DNA of 38,113 nucleotides, from positions 1 through 38,113 of the forward strand of contig JAAMPI010000430.1 in the NCBI GenBank assembly GCA_013054445.1, read 5' to 3'. This document shows positions 1 to 11,566 of the stretch, in pieces; the first letter of the stretch is position 1; every line of letters starts with the position of its first letter. The notes under the pieces are model-generated. The model made no database searches, was not told where the DNA came from, and saw nothing but the letters and a program-made list of their open reading frames with translations. The position numbers and the translations under genes were made by a program. The DNA comes from Cudoniella acicularis (lineage: Eukaryota; Ascomycota; Leotiomycetes; Helotiales; Helotiaceae).

Positions 1-29
1 TTTTTAAATCCGACTTCTCGTCACGTGAT

Positions 30-3000
30 CTACAGTATTTTATGTACCAGTTTTTTGAGGCGAGCCACTTCCACCTCTTCTTGAGCTATTTCCTTTTTGC
101 GAAGTTCTTTGGACTCTGCTGTCTCACTGGAAGTTGTTTTCAAAGCTCTCAAATCCTTCTTCCTTCCCTGAATTTTCATTTCCCAATGCTCTTCATCCCC
201 TCTATAGTCCGCCTCGGCTCGTTCTGGTATTTTCAAATATAGCAGAGATAGGAACCTGGTCAAGGATAGCATACAGCTCACGAGAAAAGTAGTCAGGCTC
301 ATGGTAAGTGCCCGAGTCCATCTCAGATTGTGGCGCTACATAATATCGTGAGGACTCGTGAGGTCTCGTTGCACCCTCAGCTTCAGCAGCTGTTTCTTTT
401 GCATCCAGATTCGCTATCTTCGGGCTGTAATCATCAGTCGAGTTACTGATTACTTCGGACTTGCTGACGGGTGACTGGCTTCCATCATTGCGTTCAACGT
501 ACTACCATTGTTTGGACCTGTCTCATGGCCTTTCACGAGAATGTGTCTCTGTTCTTTCGGTCAGCATCTTCACTCTACAAATTGGGAAACCGCCTCTGAA
601 TGCTGCGCTGCAAATCAGAATCGGGTGGGCGGGGAACGAACCTTCAAAGCATCCTTACGTGAAAAGCTCTTTTCACAATATTGACAAGGGAAAGGCTTCA
701 CTGCCAAATGGATTCGTTTATGGCGTTTCAGATCGTGATTGCGGTCGAAATATTGCGAGCACTGGTCGCACTTGAAAGGTCGATCATTTTGCTGTTGTTG
801 TCCAGGATGGTTGAGACTTTCCGGAGTACTTCGCTCTTCAAACACGTGACCCGGAGGAGGTCCTGGTCGTGGCGGCCCGGATATGTGAGGTTCAGGCAAG
901 GCCCACATATACATCGTAATTTCCCAGCCTGGTTCTATTATTATGTCCCAAACATCCGGTAAGATAATTTCACCATTGGGACCAACGAGGTCGTAATTGC
1001 CATCCTGGACTCGAGGGCCGATCACATCAACGTGGAGGAAGGCTTGTTTGATCAGCTCTTCCATACCCTTCACATATATCAGATTGTTAATACCCCTTTA
1101 TAAAAATAGGTGTACTTACGGTCCATGTTGCGCAAAGGTGGAAGGGAAAGCTGAATTTTCGGCCCACGGCATCTTTGAATCTGATTGGCTTCCTCATTTC
1201 CTTTTCCAAGTCCTTGGGTGGTTCGGGTCTCTTATCCTTCGAGCCAGATCCGATTTCCTCGTCCTTAACTTCTCTGGCTTCTCGGTTGTCTTTCTTGCGA
1301 TTTTGCCTGAGTAATTGTTAGTACTATACCGGCAATACTAATCAATATTTGAATTACTTCATTAAAACCTCGTATTCCTGCTCAATAGACTTGAATCTCT
1401 TCATATTTTCCTCATAGTCGGGATCGTCAGAAAGAAATTGTTTAGTCTGAGCGTAATCCTCGCGGGTTTTAAAAATCTCTATACATTGTTTTCCCAGTTC
1501 GTCCAAATCCGACTCCCAATCACTGGAGTCTTCATCATCATTAGGATTCTGGCTGTTTTTGAGGGGTTTTCGCTGAGATGGTGGGAGAACGATATCGTCA
1601 GAACTGAGGATAGTTTCATCCGGGACTTCACCCCCTGACCCCGGTGGCATATCTTCTTGGTCATCAGAATCGAGGAGATAACCGTCTAGGTTTTCAGCAG
1701 ATTTCAGTTCTTCCACAATTTCATGTTCTGGCTCCAGCGGTATATCCTGTTGGTCATCGGAATCTACGTCGTTCTCCTGCTCTTCCTGATTATCATCGTC
1801 CAGTTCACCACTCTCCTTCACTGGCAAAGCAAATAAAGCCAGTTGCTCCATATGACGTCCAAGATGTCTTCGAAATTGTTTCGGAGTGCCATATGGCTCG
1901 ACAACATTTCCATCATTCAAAAGCAATCTCCTCGTGTCGTGTTTCGAGTCGTGAAGTCTTGTATTCCATTCATCGCACAGGGGGCACGCATCCCCCGAAA
2001 TTCTCACAATAGGCTCCTCGCTTTGTAATATGACAGCCCCTATCTTCGAACCAGCTAAAATAGCTGGGTGCGCAGATGCGACGTGGTCAGAAAATAGTTC
2101 TGCAGTTGAGAATGGTTTGTGCTGGCAAAACTGGCAGACCCATTCACGTCTATGGCTTTGAAGTTCATGAGCGAACCATTCGTTGCGGCTTCGAAACATT
2201 CGCATTGAACAGCCTTGGAAAGTGCACACGTATGGTTTCAAGTCGCGAAAGACATGTTTCCTTCCTATGCATTAGCTGGAGTTGTGTTGGTAAACAGGGG
2301 GTAATCTTACTTCCAAGCGTTTTTATTCTTTACAACTTGTTCAGTATAGCATAAAGGGCACTGAAACGGTTCACCATACTCGAATGGAACGTCTTCAAAA
2401 GCCCATTTTGGAGGTGAAGGGACCGCCAACTTTGTAGGGCCATCCGTATTAGCGAATTCAGTTGCCTCATAAGAGGTCTGGGACCCAAAGAAACCAGCGA
2501 CGTCCGATCCGTCTCTCTCCGGCTGGAAAAGATTTGGTACGAAAGTCGTAGCCTGAGTTGGTGCAATCGTTTTGGCCGCCTCTACGTCTTTGGGAATCGT
2601 TTCCTGGATGGTCTCGATATCCTCGCCCCAATCTCCGGTCAGCTTGCCATAATGCTCTTTCCGATATGTTAAAAACTGTCGTCGCCTTGTGATGGCCTTT
2701 CCGAGACGTTTGAGAATCCAATCATTACTCCACTTTGCAGTTCCATGTTTCTCTCGCATATGTCCAATATCTGCACCTGGATTCCATGTGCTGTAACGAG
2801 AGGCTGCTTTGGCGTAATCATCACGCTTTGACGACTCACGGATGAGAACTGAAAGCTTCATTAAGTTCAGAATAGATGCATTAATAGCAGTGCATAATTC
2901 CTGAAGTTCTGAAGTGGACTTAACTTCATCACATTGAGGGGCTTTCCCCTTATATAGTGGTTTCTTTGGTCCTCCGTCAGAATCGCTATCACTCATGGAA

Positions 3001-3405
3001 TCCTCTTCCCAGATTTGGTTGGCTCTTTCACCTGATACAATCAGAGTAGCTTCAGAATATTAGCACGTTTATTCGAAACACGACGTTAGGCTACTCACAA
3101 TCTTCCAGATATTCTCTCAGCTCCCCAAGGACCTTACAGAGTCGCTCACGAATATCAGGCGCGTATCGCAGTCGAAAATCGAGTGACATAGGGTGCAATT
3201 CCCCTCGGAAGGCCGCAATACTGACACCCCATGCTTTAAATCTTGCGTGCGAATCTTGAAAATGTAGAAGTGTCGCATTACGATCAATGCCGATTATATC
3301 TGCCTCGCTGATCGTGATGGCACGTAAATTATCACATATCTTTTCTAGATGACTACGACATAGTTTTGCATCTGTAGACACTGCCGTGGGTTGATGGAAG
3401 CTCAT
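30..3405 (-). CDS. C2H2 zinc-finger protein with fungal ubiquitin-like (ULD) domain
   Basis: Seven exons: complement(join(30..223,282..501,642..1067,1120..1306,1358..2260,2311..3031,3099..3405)), 986 codons with stop. The N-terminal helical region (LCRSHLEKICDNLRAITI) is typical of a fungal family often named 'oxidoreductase acuF-like C2H2 zinc finger'. Around residues 330-440 lie several Cys/His clusters (FQCPLCYTE, YVCTFQGCSMRMF, WVCQFCQHKPFSTAELF) and the family signature FRRHLGRHMEQLALFALP. An acidic linker follows. Residues about 690-765 match the fungal ubiquitin-like domain (KFSFPFHLCATW, GMEELIKQAF, DLVGPNGEIILPDVW). Then come one complete C2H2 finger (FKCDQCSQYFDRNHDLKRHKRIH-type) and a second that loses its His residues at the exon 5/6 junction. 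The tail is charged and probably coiled-coil. The start is the first in-frame ATG; the open frame runs upstream only from a GTG. Function is unknown. The 140-bp intron at 502-641 is the least certain join. Confidence 0.82.
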
Positions 3406-4208
3406 GATCGGCAATTTTTGAGGATCAAATAAATCTTTCCTTGGCAATGGGGTTACTATAGGGCTCGGTATTCGGTTTGGTAGGTTGAGACACTGCTTCG
3501 GGAGCTGTGGTTTGTATCCTTCCCTGGAGGTTGAAACTCCCGTCCAGCCGGGCTGGCTGATAATTAGATGGTGCTTTTCTTGATCAATCAAAGGGACTGA
3601 TTCCACCGTTCTAACTCCAGGGTTGCTTCTCGAGGAGGGTGACTGAGAACTGGACTCAGTTTTGTTTATCGACTTAGCCTATGGATTGCGCGGTCCTTCG
3701 CAGTCGCGGATCGCATCTTGATATCGAGCGAAAAGAGCAAATTGACAATAGTTTTAGCCCAATCACTGGGACCAAGGCGAGGTCTTGGTATCGAGCACAC
3801 CCGCTTCAATATGTATTGGTGATGATTGAATGTAGTCAGCGCTTGCTTCAGCTGTAGAGGCGGTGATTTTGAAAACCCCGCAATACGGGGGATATTATAT
3901 CCTCAAATGCCAAATCTCGGGTTGGGGATACTTCAAGGAAGGAATGATTTATGGGGACCTAACCACTTCGTGGATCAGATAAACGTATAGCAATAGTTAT
4001 TTAGAAGACGTAATTAACGCTCGGAAACTTTAATACCACAATGTAGCTATTTAATCTCCCACGGAGTGCGTTTGGGGGTTGAAGTCATTATATCTCACCG
4101 TAGCATCAGCTGAGGGGCCAAATTTCCAACCTCATTCTCACAACAATGTCGGAACTACACTTTTAAGACCCTTCTAGATACAGGTCATGCGCGAGAGCGC
4201 CCAGAATT
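3406..4208. other. Divergent intergenic region
   Basis: This stretch separates the divergently transcribed zinc-finger gene (-) and DUF7580 gene (+), so it should hold both promoters. An open frame continues upstream of the zinc-finger ATG to a GTG near 3606, but without an ATG. I see no RNA gene, repeat or clear TATA box. Confidence 0.5.
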
Positions 4209-6340
4209 ATGTCCGGAATCGAGGTCGTTGGACTCGTGTTGGGTGTTCTGCCCTTGGTCATCTCAGCCGCAGAAGACTACAAGAAAGGTTTCGAGCCGTT
4301 GCTGCGATGGAAGCGTTTCAAATTCGGCTTCCGGGACTTTATCACGTCGGTTGATATCCAGCGACAAATGTTCCAGCTCGTGCTGAAGAAACTATTGATA
4401 AGAGTACAGTTGCCAGCGGAGGAGAAGCAGAAACTTTTAACGGTGCCGAACTATGAAGGGTGGACGCAACCCGGAACCATTGATGCGATAAAACTGCGCC
4501 TAGGAGATTCATTTGAAGCTTGCAGAGACATATTGAGGGCCATGAGAGACGATATGGAAGATTTGCAGAAAATGATGAGCTTGAAGGATGGTAGCGTTCG
4601 TTGTCCCTGACCATTTGTCGTAAAACTAAAGTTAGTCGCCGAGGCTAACTATACAACTGCTTTAGGTTCATTGGGCACATCCGGGAGAAAAACAATGGAA
4701 ATACCAAGCGAAAAGAATACAACTGAGCTTCAGTGAAAATGGCACACGAACAGTCCAGTCGCTTGAGAAGAGGATTCAGGACCTCAGATGCCTACTCGAT
4801 CTGCTCGATAGCACCGAAGACGAAGACTCCTACAACACGCAAGCTATTTCGAAGGACACAACTTGGGCAAAACTTTTCGAATGTGTTAGACGGCACGCAA
4901 CAAACCTCCACTGGGCTATCAAAAATGGATGGAAGTGCAACTGTGAAGGCATACACGCTGCGGGTCTTCAGCTGCGGAAACGGACAGCGGATGACTGGTC
5001 CTCACAATTTACTATGACTTTCGGTGCTCTTCCCCTACGGAAACACGCAGAAACCAACCTCTATACCCATCGCAAGGTGTTCATAGTTCTGAAAGAATCG
5101 ACAGATAGCTCAGCCTTAATGCCTTCGAGGCCGAAACCCTCTCCAATTCAAGGCTCATATTTAAATCAACTGAGAACAGATTTCGAACTAAGGTCATCTT
5201 CAGAGATGACTTCTGCCACAATTTCTGGACATTCAAGTGCAAATTCCTCAATTTCTTCTCGATTTAGCAGTTTTGGGTCAATATTTTCGAAAAGCGATTC
5301 AAATTTAGCAACCTCCACTCTCTCAACATGTAGTGGAACGGAGATTCTTTTGGAAAGCGCCCACAGCAAGTACGTCACTCTTATACCAATTACTTGTTTA
5401 TGCTTCCTCTTTTTGGCTTCCAAAGTCGCTGATAGTAAACAGAAAAGTTACAAACCTTAAACCCCAAGTGAAGGTGAAGAAGGGGATTAGCTTTGCAGCA
5501 GATTTACCAACAAAGCACGAAGAAAATTCTCAGATCCAGTCAACGACGCCCAACTTAAAACCTCCTGCACCTCCAAAAATATCGTTACCCGCAGATCAGT
5601 CTTCCACGGATGTCGAGATCAGTGATTTGTGCTCCGTTTTGAAGGGTCTCGATCCCAGTGCAAAAAGCTTAGGATACCTCTCTGACCGTAAAAATCGGAG
5701 ACATGAGCTTTGTTGCCTGACTCAAGAAGTCCCTGACCCTGAAATATTTGACCTTGTTGGCCTAGAAAAATTGCTTGCAGTCGAAGGAAAGTTACGGTTG
5801 ACTAGGCAAAAGAGATACAAGGTTGCATGCATCCTGGCATCATCACTCTTGCAATTACAAACCACTCCTTGGCTAAGCGGAAACTTGAACAAACAGAGTA
5901 TTTTGTTCTACTACCAGGAGAATGAAGTACTTGCCGATCAGCCATACATCAGTCACTCATTCCCCTCGACAAAGTCCTGCCACGGTTCAACAGGAACCAC
6001 CTCTGAGAACGAGAAGAATCTTTCATCACCTCGGGTAGCCCTGAGCAGCCTTGGAATATTACTCCTAGAACTCTGCTGGGGCCAATCGATTGAGGACCAG
6101 ACCAATTTACGCAAAAGGCATCTTTCCTCAGACGGAAAAGCCATCGAAGGGACTGATTATCTGACCGCCATCGACTGGCTAGATACGGTTGACGAAGAAG
6201 AACCAAAGATGGTACCAATCATCAAGTGGTGTATATTTTGCCTGTATAGCGGGAAGCCGAATTGGACAGATACAAAATTTACGCAAGCTGTGTATGTCAA
6301 TGTTGTAAGGCCGTTGGAATTGCTTGTCGCCCCAACTTGA
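4209..6340 (+). CDS. DUF7580-family protein (fungal accessory family)
   Basis: Three exons: join(4209..4595,4666..5369,5443..6340), 663 codons with stop. The N-terminus MSGIEVVGLVLGVLPLVISA is the hydrophobic start typical of this family and resembles the start of HeLo-like/prion-inhibition domain proteins. The body has predicted helices (IQDLRCLLDLLDSTEDEDS), then a Ser-rich low-complexity stretch around residues 300-355. The C-terminal block is conserved (ISDLCSVLKGL, YKVACILASSLLQLQTTPWL, LSSLGILLLELCWGQSIED, MVPIIKWCIFCLYSG, YVNVVRPLELL). LGILLLEL recalls the C-lobe of protein kinases, but I see no catalytic HRD or DFG motif. The second intron has a strong GTACGT donor. The first needs the weak donor GTTCGT, because the better GTAGCG site five bases earlier leads to a stop. 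Molecular function is not established; such proteins are variable between strains. Confidence 0.85.
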
Positions 6341-6768
6341 ATGTACATAGTCTCTCAAGTTATGAGACAACTACGATAGCTTGAGCTTCTTTGGAAGGTT
6401 TCGCAAGGCTGGCAAATTTTGAGTAGCCACAAAAGCAGGCCACACGCAGAACACAAAGTTGGATGACCGGCTCCTCCAAGTTCAGTGATAGAGACATTTC
6501 ATTTTCTGGTATTTATCGCTCGAAAGCAATTTTTAGCGTCAAGTCACGGAGTCGGCACTCAACGCCATGCTGAACAAAGGATCGTGTTGCTGAAATTGAA
6601 GGAGAAGCCCAAAAACCCCCCACAAAACGCTCATCCGTTCATTACCGCCAACTCAAGAGAGAAACTCCTAAACAGCACAAACGCCAGCTCTAAGTTCTAT
6701 GTGAATATCCCAACATTCAAACTCCACGAATAATACGAGGTACTCCTATCCCTAAAACCTCATAGAAA
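6341..6768. other. Convergent intergenic region
   Basis: Short stretch between the 3' ends of the DUF7580 gene (+) and the glycosyltransferase gene (-). I see no gene or repeat; it should contain both polyadenylation regions. Confidence 0.5.
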
Positions 6769-9700
6769 TCAATGATGCACATCCTCTCGAGCAAGCTGCT
6801 CAAAATCAAGCAATATCCTTCTTGTCTCTTCCTTATCAACGGGGTTTGCATGCGCAAGAAGTTCCCCGTAATTCTTTTGCGCCTTGAGGATCTGGCCTTG
6901 GGCGCCTTTGACGTGGGAGGTGTTGAGGGACCGGTAAAGGCCGAGAGCTGGGTAGGCTACTGCTCCTAGCATTGCTGAGTTGAGATGTCAGAATGAAAAC
7001 TTGGATATTGAGAATTTAATCCAAATCAAGATAAAAGAAGTAAGGCTTTTTTGAAGAAACTCACCAGAGCTTGGTTTAGTGACGAGTCCCATTGAGCCTT
7101 TCCCCACGCCTAGCAATAGGCCCAAAACCCCGTGGTCACGGGCGCCTTTGTAGGGCTCGTAAAAGAAACCCTTGTACCCGTCGTAGAATCCCAATGCGAG
7201 TGCCTGCAAAACGTCAATTCTCGCAAAGAATCTCTGAAAAATACCCCGCAAGACCAGGAAAAGCCAAAATAATATGGAATGACTGGAAAGCGCGATGGTT
7301 CCATGAATGAAGCAAAGAGGAAGAACAAACCTTGCCACCAATCTTCGACCCGCTCTTCCAATCACTAACGACTCCATAATCTCGCACTTTGTCTCCATAT
7401 AACTTCGGCATTGCATGCAAACCATCAGCAAGCGCAACAGGAACATCCACCGCTCCCTTCACCAAAGCGTTTCCAACTTTTCCAAATCCTTTCCCTACAG
7501 CTCTTCCTGCAGCCCTTGCTGCGCCATGGCTTTTATGAGTTCCGCCACTGCTTTGACTCGCATCATCTAAGACACTGGACATATCACTGCGTGCTCGGCG
7601 GTATTCCGCAACTGGGTTTTCGACAAGATCGCCAATGCTGGAGCCGACGTTGAGGACGCTATCCACAAAAGCGGATGTGGTCGCTGTGAAGGGGTCCCAA
7701 CGTTGATTTTGGGTGTAGATGGGTTTAGGTTTATATCTATTTGCTCAGCATCTCCAACACATTAGGAAGACGAGAACTTACAGCCTGAGCGACGAAATAT
7801 CGATTCTCTTTTCTTCCACCAGCACAGCCGCTGCCTTGTGTGAAAGATTCACGCTTTTATGTCCGCGTTTCCAGGTCCATGTCGCTGGATGACCTGGCAC
7901 AAGGGGGCAGCTCATAAATTTGACGGAGAGGTTGCGATGAAAGGATGTGACTGCTTGCTTGACACCATCCTCGGTCCGCATCTTGACTGCTATGCCCTCT
8001 GCTGCAAGGAGAGCGTCTGGTGAGAGTAGGAATGTGACGGCTTCTGAAAGGGATTTGCTGTTAAGCGACTTGTGGTCGATTGGGTGAGGGCCAGCTCCAG
8101 CTGCAGCCACCATGTTACCCCAAAATGGTTGACTATCAATTGATCAGTAAATAATTAGACCGTCGTGACAGGCAACTCACTCTCCGAAAAATGGGACTAT
8201 TCCCGTTGGTCGTCCGTTCAGAAGTCCGCAAGCAGTGGTTCCGGCTCCTCCGTGATGTATAACTGCGCCAACATGTTTGAACAGCCATTCTATTTCGTGT
8301 TGGTAATCCTATAATTTGAAATGAATGGGGTTATCCGTACCATGAGGACAGTCTCCAATGAAAAGTATATTCTCATCTTCGACCCCTGTTCCAAGCTTAC
8401 TCCAACCCCTCGAAACTATCGCCCTTACCCCGCATTGGCGGACAGCCGTCAATATTGTTTGTGTCATTGCAGCTGGATCTTCCATAACGATGCTTCCAAA
8501 TCCAATATAGATTGGTCTCGGACGAGATCGTAGAAAAGCATCAATTTCGGGTTCTGGAGTATATTCTGGCACATTTCGAAAGAAGAATCCGCATACATCT
8601 AGAGACCGGTCAGTGGAAGAAAACGAAGGAATTCCCAATGCCGGTTTCGAGTTACCAATATTAGAAGGCCAATCGAGCGGCTTCGGGACTAATGCAGGTG
8701 ACCAGCAGTAGGTGAAGGGGATTTTTTGAGTTTGGATGAGATTTGAATCAAACATTGCCGGTACAGGGTCAAGATTCAAGGTCGTTTTACGCCAGGAATT
8801 TATTATGTTGCCCAAACTAAACCACGAAAATTAGCAGTCTGCCCTTTTCACCACGAGAGTGGCTTACCCCTGCCAGGTCATCATCTCCACTAAGCCATAG
8901 GAAAGAAAATTGCTCATTTTCGGATCGGCATCTGAAGCTTGAATGTTTGCCAAAGGGTGAGGAAACGCTCTCGTCGCCGTCCACGGCATTGTGAACATTA
9001 GGTGAAGAGGAACACCCATCGCTTGAGCAACATGTACGTGAGCAAAACTTGGCGGGTTGGCGATGATTGCTTCAGCGACAAAAGGGACATTGCTTATAGG
9101 ATCAGGTTCGATACAGGACTTCCAACAACCCTCGAGCATCTCTCGTATCATCTTTCGTTTCCGAGCTATGTCCCCAGCTCTGATTGTCTCCATCTTTGGA
9201 ATGATGCCGGGATTTTTGACCATGTACTAGATCAAACATGTCAGATATCGAGATCTAATCTAGAAAATATGTGAGCGCTTACAGCCATCAAATCCGCCGG
9301 GTCGCCGCCAATTGGAAAAAATTCAAGACCAGAAGATAGGACAAAGTCTTTGAAAGTATCATGAGTTGCCAAACGAACACGATGGCCTACGGCTAGCAAT
9401 TCCTGCCCCAAAGCGACGAAAGGTTGAACATCGCCTAGATTCTCAATTAACTTGGGATCGACAGTCGTAAATGTGTTGCGACTTGCCTCGACTTCCGACA
9501 ACCTGAATAACGATGTTGATAAGAGGGAATGAACGGGTGGCAAAGCTTTGAGATTCTGGAATAGATGATTCGTATTCTGGAAGTGGCGGTAGAGACTGAA
9601 ATAGGTTGTTGTTTCCCCGGAACTGCATGCTGATCCGGCCATTTCCTGAAAGTTGATTGAGTTTAGTTCCTATCTCCTCTAGCCCCAGAGAGGGACGTCA

Positions 9701-9844
9701 CTGGAGCGAGAGCTTTGTACCTAACACTTCTGTCGATACGTTGCAATCTTCGTTCCCGAACGATTGTTCATATGGTGGAGGAATGTCGAGATCTACGTCA
9801 TCATGTTCTGTTTGGACTACCTGGCCACGCATAATTTTCTCCAT
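6769..9844 (-). CDS. UDP-glycosyltransferase, sterol glucosyltransferase-like, with VPS13/ATG2-like C-terminal tail
   Basis: Ten exons: complement(join(6769..6974,7065..7203,7331..7736,7782..8132,8181..8289,8341..8816,8868..9226,9283..9434,9487..9645,9721..9844)), 826 residues, every junction in frame. GT1 fold: N-terminal [20 protein letters not shown] at about residues 84-103, [16 protein letters not shown], the C-domain strand [15 protein letters not shown], and the donor-sugar box [17 protein letters not shown] at about 429-445, followed by [12 protein letters not shown]. This is the sterol 3-beta-glucosyltransferase group, but without the PH and GRAM domains of full-length Atg26. Residues about 600-790 are Gly- and Lys-rich ([37 protein letters not shown]) and resemble the C-terminal lipid-contact region of VPS13/ATG2 proteins. 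Likely it glucosylates a sterol or similar lipid at a membrane; the substrate is inferred. The intron at 9435-9486 is GC-AG. The start is the first ATG after an in-frame TGA. Confidence 0.93.
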
Positions 9845-10923
9845 GTCGAATGTTGCTTCTCAGACGAGAGGAACAAAATGACAAGAAATACAAAACAAGA
9901 ACGAAAGACAAGTAAAGAGTGGAAGAAGGCAATGAGGGAAAATATGTTAGCAAAAGGTCGCATCGGGCCTCCTAAAGTTGACCCACGGGAGAATTTAAGG
10001 GTACAAGGACGGTAACACAAGGCTTGTCACTTGTAGAAATGCTTCCAGCAGATCTGATCTGGATCGTCTGATGATTTAAACAACAAAACCTTGATCTCCA
10101 CATTACGAGCTAGGGGGGGGCATGGGTCTATGCTCTACAGGGAATTTCCGAGCCTTGCTAAACCCCCTTCAGGGCTCAAAATCCAAGAGTCATGACCATC
10201 ACTTCAAAAGTTTAGAGCTACCGAGACATTTATCATTCCCAAGTTATCGTACATCGTGATCAAATTAGATAAACTACCCTTTAATCAATTTACATTATTG
10301 TTTTTGAGAACTTGATAATTTTGTTTGGGTGCAAAATGCCCTATAGAGCACAGACCCATGCCTCCCAGCTCGTAAAGTCCCGGGGAATTGTGGCTCATTT
10401 GATCTCGAGGCCCAATAAATGCATGCACCCTTTACCCTGCCCTGCGCTAGGAGTTGATAACCTCAGGAGTCGAAACAAATCCTCAGCCTCATTATTACTC
10501 CCCCACTTTGTCTCGTTCCTTGACTCTACTAATACAGCAGTCATGCTCACCATTTTATACTAAAGTAGAATTATTTGGGATTCATCGTCCTTGCACGCGC
10601 TTCCTGCATCCGTCGTGGAGAGGATGAAAATCCCAAGATCTTTCTATGGAGGCTTCCGATAAGGTATTTTAAAACTCGGTTCCTAACCTTTAATTCCTTA
10701 TTACAATCCTCTACACAGTTCAAAGTAGGTATAAGTTCATTTGATCTCTGCCAGTTTATTCAACGGGGTTTCAAAGTAAATTTTCATGTTCTTTCCATCA
10801 GACTTATTCCATTGATTTGCACCCATATCTTCTGCAATATAGATCGGTCTTTTGTCTCATCAAATCAACTTTCAAGACCTAAGCTCGCTATTTCCTCTAC
10901 CGTACGCCTTTCGGCATCTCAAG
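9845..10923. other. Intergenic region carrying a MITE
   Basis: About 1.1 kb between the divergent starts of the glycosyltransferase (-) and the secreted-protein gene (+). Apart from the inverted-repeat element at 10106-10372 I see no gene. The last ~200 bases before 10924 are pyrimidine-rich and look like a fungal leader. Confidence 0.5.
10106..10372. mobile_element. MITE, Tc1/mariner-like (TA target, ~40-bp terminal inverted repeats)
   Basis: The left end reads CGAGCTAGGGGGGGGCATGG and continues GTCTATGCTCTACAGGG. The reverse complement of the right end reads CGAGCTGGGAGGCATGGG and continues TCTGTGCTCTATAGGG. The two match over about 40 bp with a few substitutions and a short length change in the G run. 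Each end is flanked by TA (10104-10105 and 10373-10374), the target duplication expected of Tc1/mariner elements. The 267-bp interior holds no open frame, so this would be a non-autonomous copy. Family assignment rests on the TA duplication only. Confidence 0.75.
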
Positions 10924-11566
10924 ATGCAACTATTTATTTCCTCAAAGCAACACCACACATTCTCGACCACCTCCTTTCTCTCTACTTTATTGCTCCTTGC
11001 GGCATTATTTCACACATCAGTTTTTGCAGCTCCACTCGTCACACGCACTAAGAAATACACCGCAGCCGATGCCAAAAACTCGGCAACAATCTTGGAGTGG
11101 CTGGAAGCCGCCAAACCTGTCGCCTCAGACCATGTCATCTTTTATATCAGCGGGCCCAAGTCAGATGGCAACGCCATGGCTGCAAATTTCGTCAAAGCGA
11201 ACAAAGACTATGGATACGACTCTTCAATCTTCTCAAAAGAGAGCGGTTTCGCCGCCGCTTTTGGCGGCCTCGATCTTCCCACCATGTTTGAAAATAGGAA
11301 GAAAATAAACTACGCGGCCGAGTCCTCAGCCATGTCTGAAGCGATAGCTATGTATGCTGATAAGGAGACAAGGCTATTCAACTATGCTGGTAATGGTATG
11401 TGCCCCCTCAACTACACTAAACAAGAAGAGAACTGCACTGACGGTTTGAGTAGAGCATTATAAGAGCTACTTCTTCAAGTACGAGTTAGAGAAGCTGAAA
11501 TCTTTAAAAAAAAAGTTAAAAAAGTTTATGTTATGGAATCAGGCACTACAAACCTGTTGGAGGTAA
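10924..11566 (+). CDS. Secreted protein of unknown function, 3' end disrupted
   Basis: The start at 10924 begins a clear signal peptide (hydrophobic core FLSTLLLLAALFHTSVFA, cleavage likely before APLVTRTKK). The mature part has no cysteines in its first ~135 residues and no domain I recognise. A good intron (GTATGT donor at 11396, CACTGAC branch, TAG at 11451-11453) gives join(10924..11395,11454..11566) and the continuation NEHYKSYFFKYELEKLKSL. Without splicing, the frame ends at 11463. After a run of nine A (11506-11514), the frame used here gives a short unlikely tail. The +1 frame instead reads KKVYVMESGTTN directly up to the LTR border at 11555. The last codons lie inside the LTR. I read this as a secreted-protein gene that has lost its original C-terminus, probably a pseudogene in this strain. 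Confidence 0.6.

Noticed and set aside
10852..10923. Upstream in-frame start (MSHQINFQDLSS) for the secreted protein
   Set aside because: Starting there would bury the signal peptide; the next Met (10924) places it at the very N-terminus.
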